From positions 186,001 to 250,000 of the forward strand of contig NZ_FZOT01000004.1 of the NCBI RefSeq assembly GCF_900188095.1: a stretch of DNA of 64,000 bases, in the 5' to 3' direction. The first letter of the stretch is position 1. Every line of letters starts with the position of its first letter. This DNA is from Noviherbaspirillum humi. GTDB lineage: Bacteria; Pseudomonadota; Gammaproteobacteria; Burkholderiales; Burkholderiaceae_D. This document shows, piece by piece, positions 40,590-51,538 of the stretch. Below the pieces are notes generated by a model. That model was not told where the DNA came from and searched no databases. It was given only the letters and a program-made list of their open reading frames with translations. The position numbers and the translations under genes were made by a program.

Positions 40590-41290
40590 TGACGGCTTTA
40601 CTCGAAATCAAGGATCTGCACGCCTATTACGGCAAGAGCCATGTGCTGCATGGCGTGGACATGACGGTGGGCGAGGGCGAGATCGTCAGCCTGCTGGGCC
40701 GCAACGGCGTCGGCCGCTCCACCACGGTGAAGTCGACCATGGGACAGGTGAACGTCACCGGCTCGATCCGCTTCAAGGGCGAGCAGCTGGTCGGCCTGAA
40801 AGCCTTCGAGATCGCTTACAAGGGGCTGGGCTACGTGCCGGAGAACCGGGACATCTTTCCGACGCTGTCGGTGGAGCAGAACCTAATTCTCGGCGAAAAG
40901 AAGGGGCGCAAGTCGCGCTGGTCGCTCGGCGACATGTATCGCATGTTCCCGCGCCTGAAGGAGCGCCAGCATACGCCGGCGGGCGTGCTGTCCGGCGGCG
41001 AGCAGCAGATGCTGACGCTGTGCCGCACCCTGATGGGCGATCCCGACCTGATCATGATCGACGAGCCGACCGAAGGCCTGGCGCCGAAGATCGTCGAACT
41101 GGTGGCGGAGTACCTGAAGGAGCTGAAAAACCGCGGCATCTCGGTCCTGCTGGTGGAGCAGAAGCTGGCGATCGCGCTGGAGATCTCGCAGCGGGTCTAC
41201 GTCATGGGCCACGGCTCCATCGTCTTCGAGGGCACGCCGGCCGCCCTGCGCGGCAACGCGGCGGTGCGCAAGGAGTGGCTGGAGGTCTGA
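40589..41290 (+). CDS. livF: Branched-chain-type ABC transporter ATPase LivF, altered Walker A
   Basis: The 233-residue protein has the LivF layout: YVPENRDIFPTLSVEQNL, the signature LSGGEQQMLTLCRTLMG, Walker B LIMIDEPTEGL, and the switch LVEQKLAIALEIS. Walker A reads GRNGVGRSTT (residues 37-46), with Arg43 in place of the invariant lysine that holds the beta- and gamma-phosphates. The rest of the motif is intact. This could leave one weak ATP site in the heterodimer with LivG, as in other asymmetric ABC pairs; or it is a tolerated natural variant. Translation is coupled to livG by TAATG. The start at 40589 is the only sensible one. Confidence 0.92.
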   Translation: MTALLEIKDLHAYYGKSHVLHGVDMTVGEGEIVSLLGRNGVGRSTTVKSTMGQVNVTGSIRFKGEQLVGLKAFEIAYKGLGYVPENRDIFPTLSVEQNLILGEKKGRKSRWSLGDMYRMFPRLKERQHTPAGVLSGGEQQMLTLCRTLMGDPDLIMIDEPTEGLAPKIVELVAEYLKELKNRGISVLLVEQKLAIALEISQRVYVMGHGSIVFEGTPAALRGNAAVRKEWLEV

Positions 41291-41376
41291 GGCGCTTTTT
41301 CGACAACGATGAGGCGCTTCGCATTCGGTGCTTCTTCCGCCCGGCGCGTTCGGGAATTCGATCAACAAATAAAATA

Positions 41377-41388
41377 ATACGACCGTTC
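41377..41388 (+). promoter_or_regulatory. Operator-like palindrome before the FadB-like gene
   Basis: ATACGACCGTTC is the inverse form of the motif seen before the acyl-CoA ligase and livH (its complement reads GAACGGTCGTAT). It overlaps the -35 position of a TATAGT box at 41398-41403. Its place is right for a repressor site. Confidence 0.6.
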
Positions 41389-41510
41389 TTTTTGCGTTAT
41401 AGTTCTGGACGCAGGGCATCATGCCCACCAGCGGGACGCCATGCCGCACGGCGGCCGTCCGGCATAAGAACCAGAGGCAACGAGACATCCATCCCATCAA
41501 AGGAAAAGAC

Positions 41511-43595
<2,085 letters not shown>

Positions 43596-43627
43596 CAATA
43601 AAAACGAGAAACTTTCTCTCTCCTTCC

Positions 43628-43655
43628 AAGCCCGGCAGCGATGCCGGGCTTTTTT
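43628..43655 (+). terminator. Intrinsic terminator of the FadB-like gene
   Basis: A 10-bp stem, AAGCCCGGCA (43628-43637) with TGCCGGGCTT (43642-43651), closes a GCGA loop and runs into TTTTTT. Confidence 0.92.
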
Positions 43656-43856
43656 ATTTGAAGGGAAGATCCGGGTTGCCGACGGCTGCGTCCTACTTCG
43701 ACGGGCACCAGCATGGCAAGGGCATTGGCGTATCGCCGGATGCAGGCCGGCGGCCAGAGCAGGCGGCATGACGCAGCGCTCGGGTCGCGAGGCTGCATTT
43801 TGGGCAGAAAGAGCAGGTAGGTCGCGAGCCGGACTGCGACCGCCGATCAAGACCGT

Positions 43857-44639
43857 TTACCAGTAATTTTCGGTAACGTACTGCCCGGGGACGGCGCGCC
43901 GCGCCGGCCGCATGCCGCGGGCTTTGAGGATCTCGCGCATCTCGTCGATCATCTGCGGATTGCCGCACAACATGACGCGGGAATCATCCACCGTCAGCGG
44001 CAGGCCGGCGGCCTGTTCCAGCAGGCCATTCTGAACCAGGCTGGTGATGCGGCCATTGAGCACGCCCGCCGGGGCAGCGGCTTCCCGGGTGACGCACTGA
44101 ATCAGCTGGAAGCGGGCATGGTTGCCCTGCGGCGCGCGTGCAGCGATGCGCATCAATTCCTCGCCATACGCCAGTTCGCCGGCGTGGCGCACGCAGTGGA
44201 CCAGGATGATGCGGCCGTAGCGGGTCCAGACGAAGGGATCGCGCAGTATGGAGATGAACGGGCCGATGCCGGTGCCGGTGGACAGCATCCACAGCTCGGT
44301 GCCGTCGGTGAAGCGGTCCGCCGTCATGAAGCCGTAGGGCTGCTTCTCGAGGTGGATCGGCATGCCGGGCTCGATCCTGTTGAGCAGGGTGGTGAAGCTG
44401 CCGCCCGGCACCAGGATGCTGTAGAACTCCAGTTCCTTCTCCTGCGGCGCCGACACCATGGAGTAGGGCCGCCATATCATTGCGCCCTCGTGTTCCAGGC
44501 CGAGGCGGGCGTACTGGCCGGCAACGAAGGAATAGTCGGCCGGTTTCGTGGTCTTAAAGCTGAACAGGCTGTCGGTCCAGCGATGCATGCTGGTCACCAT
44601 TTCGACGGTGGCTTTGGCGGCGGGCGGGACGGAATTCAT
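43857..44639 (-). CDS. fpr: Ferredoxin/flavodoxin-NADP+ reductase
   Basis: Fpr moves electrons between NADPH and ferredoxin or flavodoxin and supports iron-sulfur repair and oxidative-stress defence. With the ATG at 44639 the protein has 260 residues. The FAD domain has RPYSMVSAP (the RxYS motif). The NADP domain has LSTGTGIGPFISILRD. The C-terminus ends YVTENYW, with the terminal aromatic that stacks on FAD in bacterial-type Fpr. It is convergent with the FadB-like gene (terminator between) and divergent from serA. Confidence 0.93.
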   Translation of the reverse strand: MNSVPPAAKATVEMVTSMHRWTDSLFSFKTTKPADYSFVAGQYARLGLEHEGAMIWRPYSMVSAPQEKELEFYSILVPGGSFTTLLNRIEPGMPIHLEKQPYGFMTADRFTDGTELWMLSTGTGIGPFISILRDPFVWTRYGRIILVHCVRHAGELAYGEELMRIAARAPQGNHARFQLIQCVTREAAAPAGVLNGRITSLVQNGLLEQAAGLPLTVDDSRVMLCGNPQMIDEMREILKARGMRPARRAVPGQYVTENYW

Positions 44640-44763
44640 GGCGGCGATGGGCTTGCTTGGCTTTCTATAGAATAGGCCGAACGTTACACGATTCGCAGGA
44701 TTTCTGCGCAAACAGAGGATGATGGCGCGGCATCCTGCTTCAACCAATGGAGAAGGACTTCGA

Positions 44764-45963
44764 ATGACGAAGATCGTGCTGCTTGAGAAGATCCACCAGA
44801 GCGCCGTGGCGCATTTCCAGAACTCGGGCTTCGACAATATCGTGCAGCTGCCGACGGCCCTGACCGGACAGGCGCTGATCGAGGCGCTCGCCGACACCGA
44901 CGTGATCGGCATCCGGTCGCAAAGCCAGATCACGGCGGAAGTGCTGAAAGCCGCCCCGAAATTGCGGGCCATCGGCTGCTTCTGCATCGGCACCAACCAG
45001 GTGGACCTGATCACCGCCGCGGCGAAGGGCATCCCGGTATTTAATGCGCCTTTTTCCAACACCCGCTCGGTGGCCGAACTGGTGATCGCCCAGGCGATCC
45101 TGCTGCTGCGGCGCATCCCGGAAAAGAACGCCAAGACCCATCGCGGACAATGGGACAAGAGCGCCGCCGGCGCCTACGAGATGCGCGGCAAGACGCTCGG
45201 CATCGTCGGCTACGGCAATATCGGCGCCCAGGTCGGCATCCTGGCGGAAAGCGTCGGCATGAGGGTGCGCTACTACGACATCGAAAGCAAGCTGCCCCTC
45301 GGCAATGCGAGCGCCGCGCCGACGCTGGAAGACCTGATGCGCGAGGCCGATGTGGTGACGCTCCATGTGCCTGGCGGCAGCGGCACCGTGAACCTGATCA
45401 CCCGCGAGCGCATTGGCTTGATGAAACCATCGGCGGTGCTGATCAACGCATCCCGCGGCGGCGTGGTCGAAATCGATGCGCTGCGCGACTCGCTGGTGGA
45501 AAAGAAGGTCGCCGGCGCTGCGATCGACGTGTTTCCGGTGGAGCCGAAAAACGAGAAGGAAGAATTCGTGTCGCCGCTGCGCGGATTGGACAACGTCATC
45601 CTCACGCCGCACATCGGCGGCAGCACCGAGGAGGCTCAGGAAAACATCGGCAAGGAAGTCTCGGACAAGCTGGTGCGCTTTCTGAAAGCCGGGACCACCC
45701 GCTGGGCGGTGAACTTCCCCGAAGTGCCGCACCGCGAGAAGCAGGCGCGAAGCCGCATCCTGAACACCCACCGGAACGAGCCCGGCGTGATCGCCCGCAT
45801 GAACGCCGACTTCGCCGAAGCGGGGTTGAACATCGTGGCCCAGTATCTGGAGACCAAGGGTCCGATCGGTTATGTGATCACCGACGTCGACGCGGTGATT
45901 CCGCCGTCGGTCATGCAGAAGATCTGCCGCGAACCGGCAACGATACGCTGCGAACTGATTTGA
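44764..45963 (+). CDS. serA: D-3-phosphoglycerate dehydrogenase
   Basis: SerA starts serine synthesis by oxidising 3-phosphoglycerate with NAD+. The 399-residue protein has the Rossmann motif GKTLGIVGYGNIGAQVG. The catalytic Arg is in NASRGGVVE, the Glu in the EPKNEKEEF region, and the His in TPHIGGSTEEAQENIG. A C-terminal ACT-like regulatory domain follows (EPGVIARMNADFAEAGLNIVAQYL), the site of serine feedback in relatives. The start at 44764 (GAGAAGG upstream) begins MTKIVLLEKIHQSA, as in E. coli-type SerA. It is divergent from fpr. Confidence 0.95.
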   Translation: MTKIVLLEKIHQSAVAHFQNSGFDNIVQLPTALTGQALIEALADTDVIGIRSQSQITAEVLKAAPKLRAIGCFCIGTNQVDLITAAAKGIPVFNAPFSNTRSVAELVIAQAILLLRRIPEKNAKTHRGQWDKSAAGAYEMRGKTLGIVGYGNIGAQVGILAESVGMRVRYYDIESKLPLGNASAAPTLEDLMREADVVTLHVPGGSGTVNLITRERIGLMKPSAVLINASRGGVVEIDALRDSLVEKKVAGAAIDVFPVEPKNEKEEFVSPLRGLDNVILTPHIGGSTEEAQENIGKEVSDKLVRFLKAGTTRWAVNFPEVPHREKQARSRILNTHRNEPGVIARMNADFAEAGLNIVAQYLETKGPIGYVITDVDAVIPPSVMQKICREPATIRCELI

Positions 45964-46153
45964 TCGAAGCCGGACGGACGATGTGTTTTTCCGCTATGGA
46001 TACCCCGTATCCGTTTCGCAAATTTCATCGGGCGATCAGGGCGCACCGGGTTTACATTGTAGTGCAGCGTCATATGCTGGAAGCAGGGCTCGGAAACGAG
46101 CTTCGGTTTGCCGTTACAGAGGCGGGCGTGCAGCGCGGGCGCCTGTAACACCC

Positions 46154-46282
46154 ATGAAAGACCACTCGCTGATGGCATCACTGGTGGTGCTGTCCTACAC
46201 GTCGCTTTGTGCTTATCTGCTGCTCATGCTGCTGGCCGAGGGGAGCCTGCCTTTCTTTGCCATGACCTGGCATGCGATGTAA
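46154..46282 (+). CDS. Small hydrophobic ORF (42 residues), possible membrane peptide
   Basis: An ATG at 46154 opens MKDHSLMASLVVLSYTSLC and continues through AYLLLMLLAEGSLPFFAMTWHAM. The middle of about 25 residues is hydrophobic enough to span a membrane. I see no strong ribosome site and no family. It lies 190 bp after serA and in front of a 12-bp-stem hairpin. It may be a real small membrane protein or chance. Confidence 0.3.
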   Translation: MKDHSLMASLVVLSYTSLCAYLLLMLLAEGSLPFFAMTWHAM

Positions 46283-46335
46283 CCCGCATCCAGGCAACCC
46301 GCGTCCTTGACGCAGCCATTGGTGCGAAACACGAA

Positions 46336-46369
46336 AACGGCGCCTTCCCGGAAGAAAGAAGGCGCCGTT
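46336..46369 (-). terminator. Terminator of the prkA-yeaH-spoVR operon (probably two-way)
   Basis: A perfect 12-bp stem, AACGGCGCCTTC (46336-46347) with GAAGGCGCCGTT (46358-46369), has a 10-nt loop. Read on the minus strand it runs into TTTTCG, and on the plus strand into CTTGTTT. Confidence 0.8.
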
Positions 46370-46408
46370 CTTGTTTGACCCGCTTTTGTTGAACCGACTG
46401 CCGAGCTG

Positions 46409-47788
46409 CTATACCCGCTTGCTTGTCACCACCCGCGCCTCGCCGCGCTCGCCGACGGTATGCAGCGTCACCGGACGCCGCCATACCCTTCCCAGATATT
46501 CCAGCACGCGCTCGGCGCGGCCGAGGTCCACCCCGCGGCCATCGCTCTTGTGGTCATGCACCAGTTGCAGGCTGCCGTCCACATGCATGTGGTTGACCGC
46601 AATGCGCGGCGCGCCGTAGTTGAACTTGGGCGAGAGGATGGCCTCATGCACCGCATGGACATCCTTCTCGGTAATGCGGATGTCCCCGTCGTCCCGCGAT
46701 TCATAGACGAACAGCTCCAGCTTCTCGATCAGGTCGGCGGTGAGGTAATTTCGGATGAAGCCGAAGTCGTCCTCCTCGCGGCAGATGCGGCGCGCCGCTT
46801 CGAGGCCATGCTTCTCCACGATGTCTTCCCAGATGGAGAAGCCGAGATGGTAGGGATTCACCGCGAGCGCCAGCTGCTGCTCTGCCGCATAGGGGCGCAC
46901 CACGTCGGAATGCGCCTTGATGGCTGACAGGTAAAGTCCTTGCGGCAGGAAATCGGCTTCCCGCAGCAGCCGCGCATGCCAATAGGAAGCCCAGCCCTCG
47001 TTCATGATCTGGCAGGCGAACACCGGGTAAAAATAGAAGGACTCCTCCCGCACGGCGAGAAAGATGTCGCGCTCCCAGTCTTCCATCTCCGGTCCGTATT
47101 GGGCAATGAACCAGAGCAGATCGTATTCCGCCTGCGGCGGAATCGGGGCGCGCCGGGTCCCCGGTTCCTGCCTGGCAAGCGGTTTCTCGCCCGGCAGCTG
47201 CCGGAATTTCTGCAGGAAGGCCGTGGGCTCCGGCGTTTTCTCTTCCCGCACCGTCTCCGCATATCGGTCGCGATGCAGCTCGCGGGTGATGTCCACATGC
47301 GGTTCCAGGGCCAGCGCCGCGTCCAGCACCGCTTCCACCCGATCCTCGCCATGCGCCTGGATGGCCCTCTCGATGCGGTGGGCGCGCGCCGCCGCTTCTT
47401 CCAGGATATGGCCCCCGGCCATCTGCATGAAGCGGGCGAACAGATGGTTGTTCTTGGCGAAGTCCGCATGGCCGAGCACATGGGCGGTGACCAGCGTGTT
47501 TTCCGGCAGGGTGTTGTTGTTCACCAGGTAGGCGCGGCAGGGGTCGCCGGGGAACATGACCTCGAAAATGCGGGAGTGGCCCATCCCCTGGCGGATCAGC
47601 TGATGGATGTAGCGCACGCCGAAGGACCAGTGCGGCATGCGCACTGGCAGTCCGTAGACGGCGATTTCCATCATGAAGTTGTTGGGAACCATCTCGAAGT
47701 CGACCGGATAGTAATCCAGCCCCTGGGCCCGGGCCAGCGCCTCGATCTTGTCCGCGTATTCCTTCAGGGTTTCTCCACAGGTGCACAT
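46409..47788 (-). CDS. SpoVR family protein (YcgB-like)
   Basis: The 459-residue protein belongs to the SpoVR family (YcgB in E. coli). Typical segments are YPVDFEMVPNNFMMEIAVYGLPVRMPHWSFGVRY, VTAHVLGHADFAKNNHLF, HAFYFYPVFACQIMNEGWASYWH-like YFYPVFACQIMNEGWASYWHAR and NPYHLGFSIWEDI. The conserved His/Glu residues (GHADF, NEGWASYWH) could hold a metal. The function is unknown; in Bacillus it affects spore cortex, and in Gram-negatives it belongs to the PrkA/YeaH stress group. The gene lies 14 bp after yeaH, so all three are one operon. The start at 47788 (MCTCGETL) is plausible, though slightly late compared with some relatives. Confidence 0.92.
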   Translation of the reverse strand: MCTCGETLKEYADKIEALARAQGLDYYPVDFEMVPNNFMMEIAVYGLPVRMPHWSFGVRYIHQLIRQGMGHSRIFEVMFPGDPCRAYLVNNNTLPENTLVTAHVLGHADFAKNNHLFARFMQMAGGHILEEAAARAHRIERAIQAHGEDRVEAVLDAALALEPHVDITRELHRDRYAETVREEKTPEPTAFLQKFRQLPGEKPLARQEPGTRRAPIPPQAEYDLLWFIAQYGPEMEDWERDIFLAVREESFYFYPVFACQIMNEGWASYWHARLLREADFLPQGLYLSAIKAHSDVVRPYAAEQQLALAVNPYHLGFSIWEDIVEKHGLEAARRICREEDDFGFIRNYLTADLIEKLELFVYESRDDGDIRITEKDVHAVHEAILSPKFNYGAPRIAVNHMHVDGSLQLVHDHKSDGRGVDLGRAERVLEYLGRVWRRPVTLHTVGERGEARVVTSKRV

Positions 47789-47802
47789 GGACGCCGGTTT
47801 CC

Positions 47803-48960
47803 TTATTCAGCTTGCTGCTTGATGAAAAACTTGCGGATGGCCTGCCAGACATCGTCGTGCCGCGTCAGGTCGCAGGCGCTGATGGGCGCGCCGGCATGCT
47901 CGATTTCATGGCAGATGGCTTTCATCTCTGTCTCGGTGGTGCGGTGGGTGCCGGGCACCGTTTCGACATAGCCGACGAAATTGAGCAGGCCCGCCAGCGT
48001 GTTCAGGTAATCCGTCGCCGCCGGACGGTCCTCGGTGAAGTTCTCGCCGTCCGATGCGTAGAACAGGTAGCCGTTGTAGCGCGCCGGATCGTACTCCTTC
48101 TCGATCATCTCCAGCGCCAGCTTGAAGGCGGTGGACGCGCCGGTGCCGCCGGTGCCGCTGACGTTGAAGAACTCGCTTTCGGAAAACTCCCATGCCTGGG
48201 TCGTATGCGCGATGAAGCGGGTCTCCACCTTGGCGTAGCGGCGGCGTATGCCCTGGAGCACGAAGAAGAAAAAGCTCTTGGCCAGCTTGCGCTCCGCTTC
48301 GGTCATGCTGGCCGACACGTCGAGCGCGAACAGCACCACCGCGTTGGTGGCAGGTTTGCGCCGCTGCACCAGCTGCCGAAAGCGCAGGTCCTCGTTGGTG
48401 AAGGGCACCGGGTTTTCCTGGATGGCGCGGCGCTTCACTGCTTCCTTCACGGTGCGGCGGCGGTCGAGCCGGGCGCGGGCGCCATGCTTGTCCCAGCCCT
48501 CGCGCACCATGCTGTCATCCTCGATGGCGGTATTGTGGCGCGGCTTCAAATCCGGCAATTGCAGCTCTTCCCACAGCCAGTCGATGATGTCGTCCACCTT
48601 GAATTCAAGCATGAGCTTGACTTCGCCCTCGTTGTTGCCGCCGCCGCCCGATTCCTCGCCGGGACTCGGATCGGCCTGGCGCAGCACGTCGCCCGGCTTG
48701 CCCTTGCCCTGGCCGGCGGCGCTTTGCGGCTTGTTCCAGGAATCGGCCAGGCGGAAGCGGGCATGCTCCAGGAGATGGACCGGCACCTGCACCGTGCGGT
48801 CCTGGGCGCCGGTCATGACGTCCGGCCCAGCCACCAGGTTCGGCAGGTTCTGCTGCACCGCATCGCGTACCTTCTGGTTGTGGCGCAGCCAGTCCCGCGA
48901 CCCGCGCGAGAACAGGTCGTACCACGGTGTTTCTGCAGACATGGTGATGAAGTTCGCCAT
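47803..48960 (-). CDS. YeaH-like von Willebrand factor A domain protein (DUF444)
   Basis: The 385-residue protein matches the YeaH/DUF444 family. A basic N-terminal region (RQNRRTVKEAVKRRAIQ-like DRRRTVKEAVKRRAIQ) is followed by a VWA domain starting about residue 208: VVLFALDVSASMTEAERKLAK with the metal-ion DxSxS motif, then FFFFVLQGIRRRY, GTGGTGASTAF and YLFYASDGENF. VWA partners of AAA+ or kinase proteins typically act as adaptors. The gene lies 44 bp after prkA and 14 bp before spoVR. The trio is widely conserved and induced by nutrient and general stress in E. coli (YeaG, YeaH, YcgB). Confidence 0.92.
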   Translation of the reverse strand: MANFITMSAETPWYDLFSRGSRDWLRHNQKVRDAVQQNLPNLVAGPDVMTGAQDRTVQVPVHLLEHARFRLADSWNKPQSAAGQGKGKPGDVLRQADPSPGEESGGGGNNEGEVKLMLEFKVDDIIDWLWEELQLPDLKPRHNTAIEDDSMVREGWDKHGARARLDRRRTVKEAVKRRAIQENPVPFTNEDLRFRQLVQRRKPATNAVVLFALDVSASMTEAERKLAKSFFFFVLQGIRRRYAKVETRFIAHTTQAWEFSESEFFNVSGTGGTGASTAFKLALEMIEKEYDPARYNGYLFYASDGENFTEDRPAATDYLNTLAGLLNFVGYVETVPGTHRTTETEMKAICHEIEHAGAPISACDLTRHDDVWQAIRKFFIKQQAE

Positions 48961-49004
48961 AAATCAACCTTAGTGCACGGTCACGTGCGTTTCGATCCAG
49001 GCAC

Positions 49005-50948
49005 TCATTCCTGCGCCATCAGGGTGGTGACATAGTTCAATGCCTCGCGTGCGCTGTGGCTGTCGTAGCCGTACTCGTCCACCAGGCGCTTTTCCACCAC
49101 CGATATCTTCTGCCGCGCCTCGTCGTCCGGCCGGGCGCTGGAGCTGACCAGGCGCAGCACGTCGCGCCGCTGTTCGAACAGGTACTGCTGAATGGCGTTG
49201 TGCAGCTGGGCATGGGAGTCGAGGGTGAACTTCTCGCCGCGCTTGAAGGCGCCCATCGCCTTGCGCACCACTTCCTGGCGGAATGACTGCTTGCCCGACT
49301 CGGAGATATGGATCTTTTCCTCCACTGCACGAAGGAAGCGCTCGTCCGGACGCCGTTCCTCGTTGGTGATCGGATCGTTGATGTGGCGGTTGTCGAGCAT
49401 GGCCTCCACCTCGTCGAGATACTTGTCGAGCAGGTCCTGCGCCTCCTGTTCGAAGGATACGAACAGCGCTTTGTGGACGTCTTCCTTCACCCAGCGGTTG
49501 TAGAAGTCCTTGCGCGCCAGGACCAGGTAGTCGACCCACTTGCGCTTCTTCTTGGGATCGATGCGCGCATCGTTCTCGATCGCATCCTTGATCGCCAGGA
49601 GCACATCCATGGTCGTCAAGCTTTTGACATTCGACTGAATGATTGCGTTCGACAGCGCGTTGATGACGAAGCGCGGGGAAATGCCGGCCAGCCCCTCCTC
49701 GGGGGCGCGCTGCCTGCTGCGTTCCGGTTCGACATGCCCCTCGACATCCTCGCGGGCGTGGATGCGCAGCTTGCGCGACATATCGGCTTCCTTGTCGTCG
49801 CCTTCGTGCATGCGGGTCATGATGGCGAAGACGGCGGCCGCATGCAGTGCATGCGGATCCAGATGCACTTCCCGGAAGGCCGGCGCGGCGGAAGAAATCA
49901 GCTTCTGGTAGATGCGCGCTTCGTCACGGTAATTCAGCGTGTAGGGCACCTGGATGATCACCATCCGGTCCAGCAGCGCCTCGTTCTCGCTTTCCTGCAT
50001 GAAGCGTCGGAACTCCGCCAGATTGGTGTGGGCGAGGATGGTTTCGTCGAGATAGATCAGCGGAAAACGCGACACCTTGACGTTTTTCTCCTGGGTCAGC
50101 GTCAGCAGCAGGTAGAGGAATTCACGCTTGACCTTCAGAATCTCGATCATTTCCAGCATGCCGCGGCTGGCCGCGTAGACCGCGCCCGACCAGGACCAGG
50201 CCCGGGGATCGCCCTCGTCGCCAAACTCCGCGACCTTGGACAAATCCACCGAGCCGACCAGGTCCGCGAGGTCGGCGGTGGTTGGATCGTGCGGCGCGTA
50301 GGTGCCGATGCCGACGCGGCCGGCCTCGGAAATGAAAATGCGTTCCACCGGCATCTTCATGAAATCGCCATCGTGCTCGTGTTCCAGGCGCGAGCGGCAG
50401 TGCGGGCAGATCTCGCCCTTGATCTCGACGCCGTATGTGTCGCGGAAGCTGGCGCGCAGGGAGTGCGGCACCAGGTGCAGCGGCGATTCATGCACCGGGC
50501 AGCCCTGGATGGCGTACACCGCGCCGGAATTGGTCATGCTGTACTCTTCCAGGCCGCGCTTGAGCAGAATCACCAGCGTCGACTTGCCGCCGGACGGCGG
50601 GCCGAGCAGGAGCAGCAGGCGCCGGCCGACTTCCGAACCGGCGGCGGCGGCCTTGAAGTAATCCACCACGCGGTCGATGGATTCGTCGATCCCGAACAAT
50701 TCCTGGTCGAACAGCTTGCAGCGGAAATTGCCGTTCTCGTCTTCCTCGCCCATCCAGCGGATCATGTCCCACATGTATTGATGCGAACTGCGGGCTACGC
50801 CCTGCGGATCGGCGGGCACGACATCTTTCAGAAACTGGGCGAGCGAGCCCGACCAGTACTCGGCCCGGTGGTTCTGGGTGAAGGCCACCAGGCTTTGCAG
50901 AAAACTTTCTTGCCGTTCGCTGTGATTCAACTCGGCTTGGGTTGCCAT
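49005..50948 (-). CDS. prkA: PrkA-family serine protein kinase (YeaG-like)
   Basis: The 647-residue protein is of PrkA/YeaG type, with an N-terminal AAA+-like domain and a C-terminal kinase-like domain. Walker A is GPPSGGKST and Walker B lies around PLIYLDETILAHTN. The zinc-like cysteine set is EICPHCRSRLE. The conserved family stretch is FLYLLLTLTQEKNVKVSRFPLIYLDE. The start at 50948 has GGGAG upstream and begins MATQAELNHSERQ; the open frame further up is noncoding. PrkA phosphorylates proteins in Bacillus, and in E. coli YeaG takes part in adaptation to long nitrogen starvation. It heads the prkA-yeaH-spoVR operon and faces a Lon-like AAA ATPase. Confidence 0.93.
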   Translation of the reverse strand: MATQAELNHSERQESFLQSLVAFTQNHRAEYWSGSLAQFLKDVVPADPQGVARSSHQYMWDMIRWMGEEDENGNFRCKLFDQELFGIDESIDRVVDYFKAAAAGSEVGRRLLLLLGPPSGGKSTLVILLKRGLEEYSMTNSGAVYAIQGCPVHESPLHLVPHSLRASFRDTYGVEIKGEICPHCRSRLEHEHDGDFMKMPVERIFISEAGRVGIGTYAPHDPTTADLADLVGSVDLSKVAEFGDEGDPRAWSWSGAVYAASRGMLEMIEILKVKREFLYLLLTLTQEKNVKVSRFPLIYLDETILAHTNLAEFRRFMQESENEALLDRMVIIQVPYTLNYRDEARIYQKLISSAAPAFREVHLDPHALHAAAVFAIMTRMHEGDDKEADMSRKLRIHAREDVEGHVEPERSRQRAPEEGLAGISPRFVINALSNAIIQSNVKSLTTMDVLLAIKDAIENDARIDPKKKRKWVDYLVLARKDFYNRWVKEDVHKALFVSFEQEAQDLLDKYLDEVEAMLDNRHINDPITNEERRPDERFLRAVEEKIHISESGKQSFRQEVVRKAMGAFKRGEKFTLDSHAQLHNAIQQYLFEQRRDVLRLVSSSARPDDEARQKISVVEKRLVDEYGYDSHSAREALNYVTTLMAQE

Positions 50949-51538
50949 GCTAGTGCTCCCGTTAGGTTGTGGGGATTCGACTGATGGACATTGGAAATCC
51001 CCGAGCGTTTCTCTCAGGTTCCAGGCGAGCGCGTTGGCCCATCGCCTATCTGCCTGATTCCTGCGCCCCGTCAAAATTCTGGGCAGTGTGCTGAGCGTCG
51101 TCGGCGCTTCCCCAGCGAGCCAGGCTTCGAGCAGCAAGATGCGTGCAAGGCCTCCGCATCTGCTGCGAACGCGTTCATAAACTATGGAGAGTCGGAGCCC
51201 GAGGGATGATGCGTTGCAGGGATTGACGCATCTCAAAGAGCGGGAAAGTGCCGTTTAAGGGCTGCAACGGCTCGACTGTGGAAACGCGCGAGCTTCGTCC
51301 CGACGAAGTTATTTCGTGTAAATTGTTCCCGTACCCTTGGAACAATATTCCAACGGCTGCGCGGCGTTGTCAGCCTGAAGGGCAGGGCGCGCGTTGGAGT
51401 GATGCTGGAACGAGTATTGCAATAATGGATGAAGACTGCCGGGCAGGCACGCGGTTGGTGCAGGGAAGGTCCGGTTCGGCAAGTCGACGTGCGCGGCGCC
51501 GGCGGTTCGCCGGGCAGGCACGCAGAATAGGAGTGTGT
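50949..51538. other. Divergent regulatory region between prkA and the AAA ATPase gene
   Basis: This 590-bp stretch holds no convincing gene; its open frames lack family features and ribosome sites. It must hold the promoters of two divergent stress-type operons. The clearest structure is a nested set of inverted repeats at 51322-51353. No good sigma-54 promoter (GG-N10-GC) with TGGCAC was found. Confidence 0.55.
51322..51353. promoter_or_regulatory. Nested inverted repeats, candidate operator
   Basis: ATTGTTCC (51322-51329) and GGAACAAT (51339-51346) are a perfect 8-bp inverted repeat with 9 nt between. Overlapping it, TTGGAA (51337-51342) and TTCCAA (51348-51353) form a second, 6-bp one. 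Three half-sites thus alternate in one direction and the other, as at regulated promoters. Confidence 0.55.
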
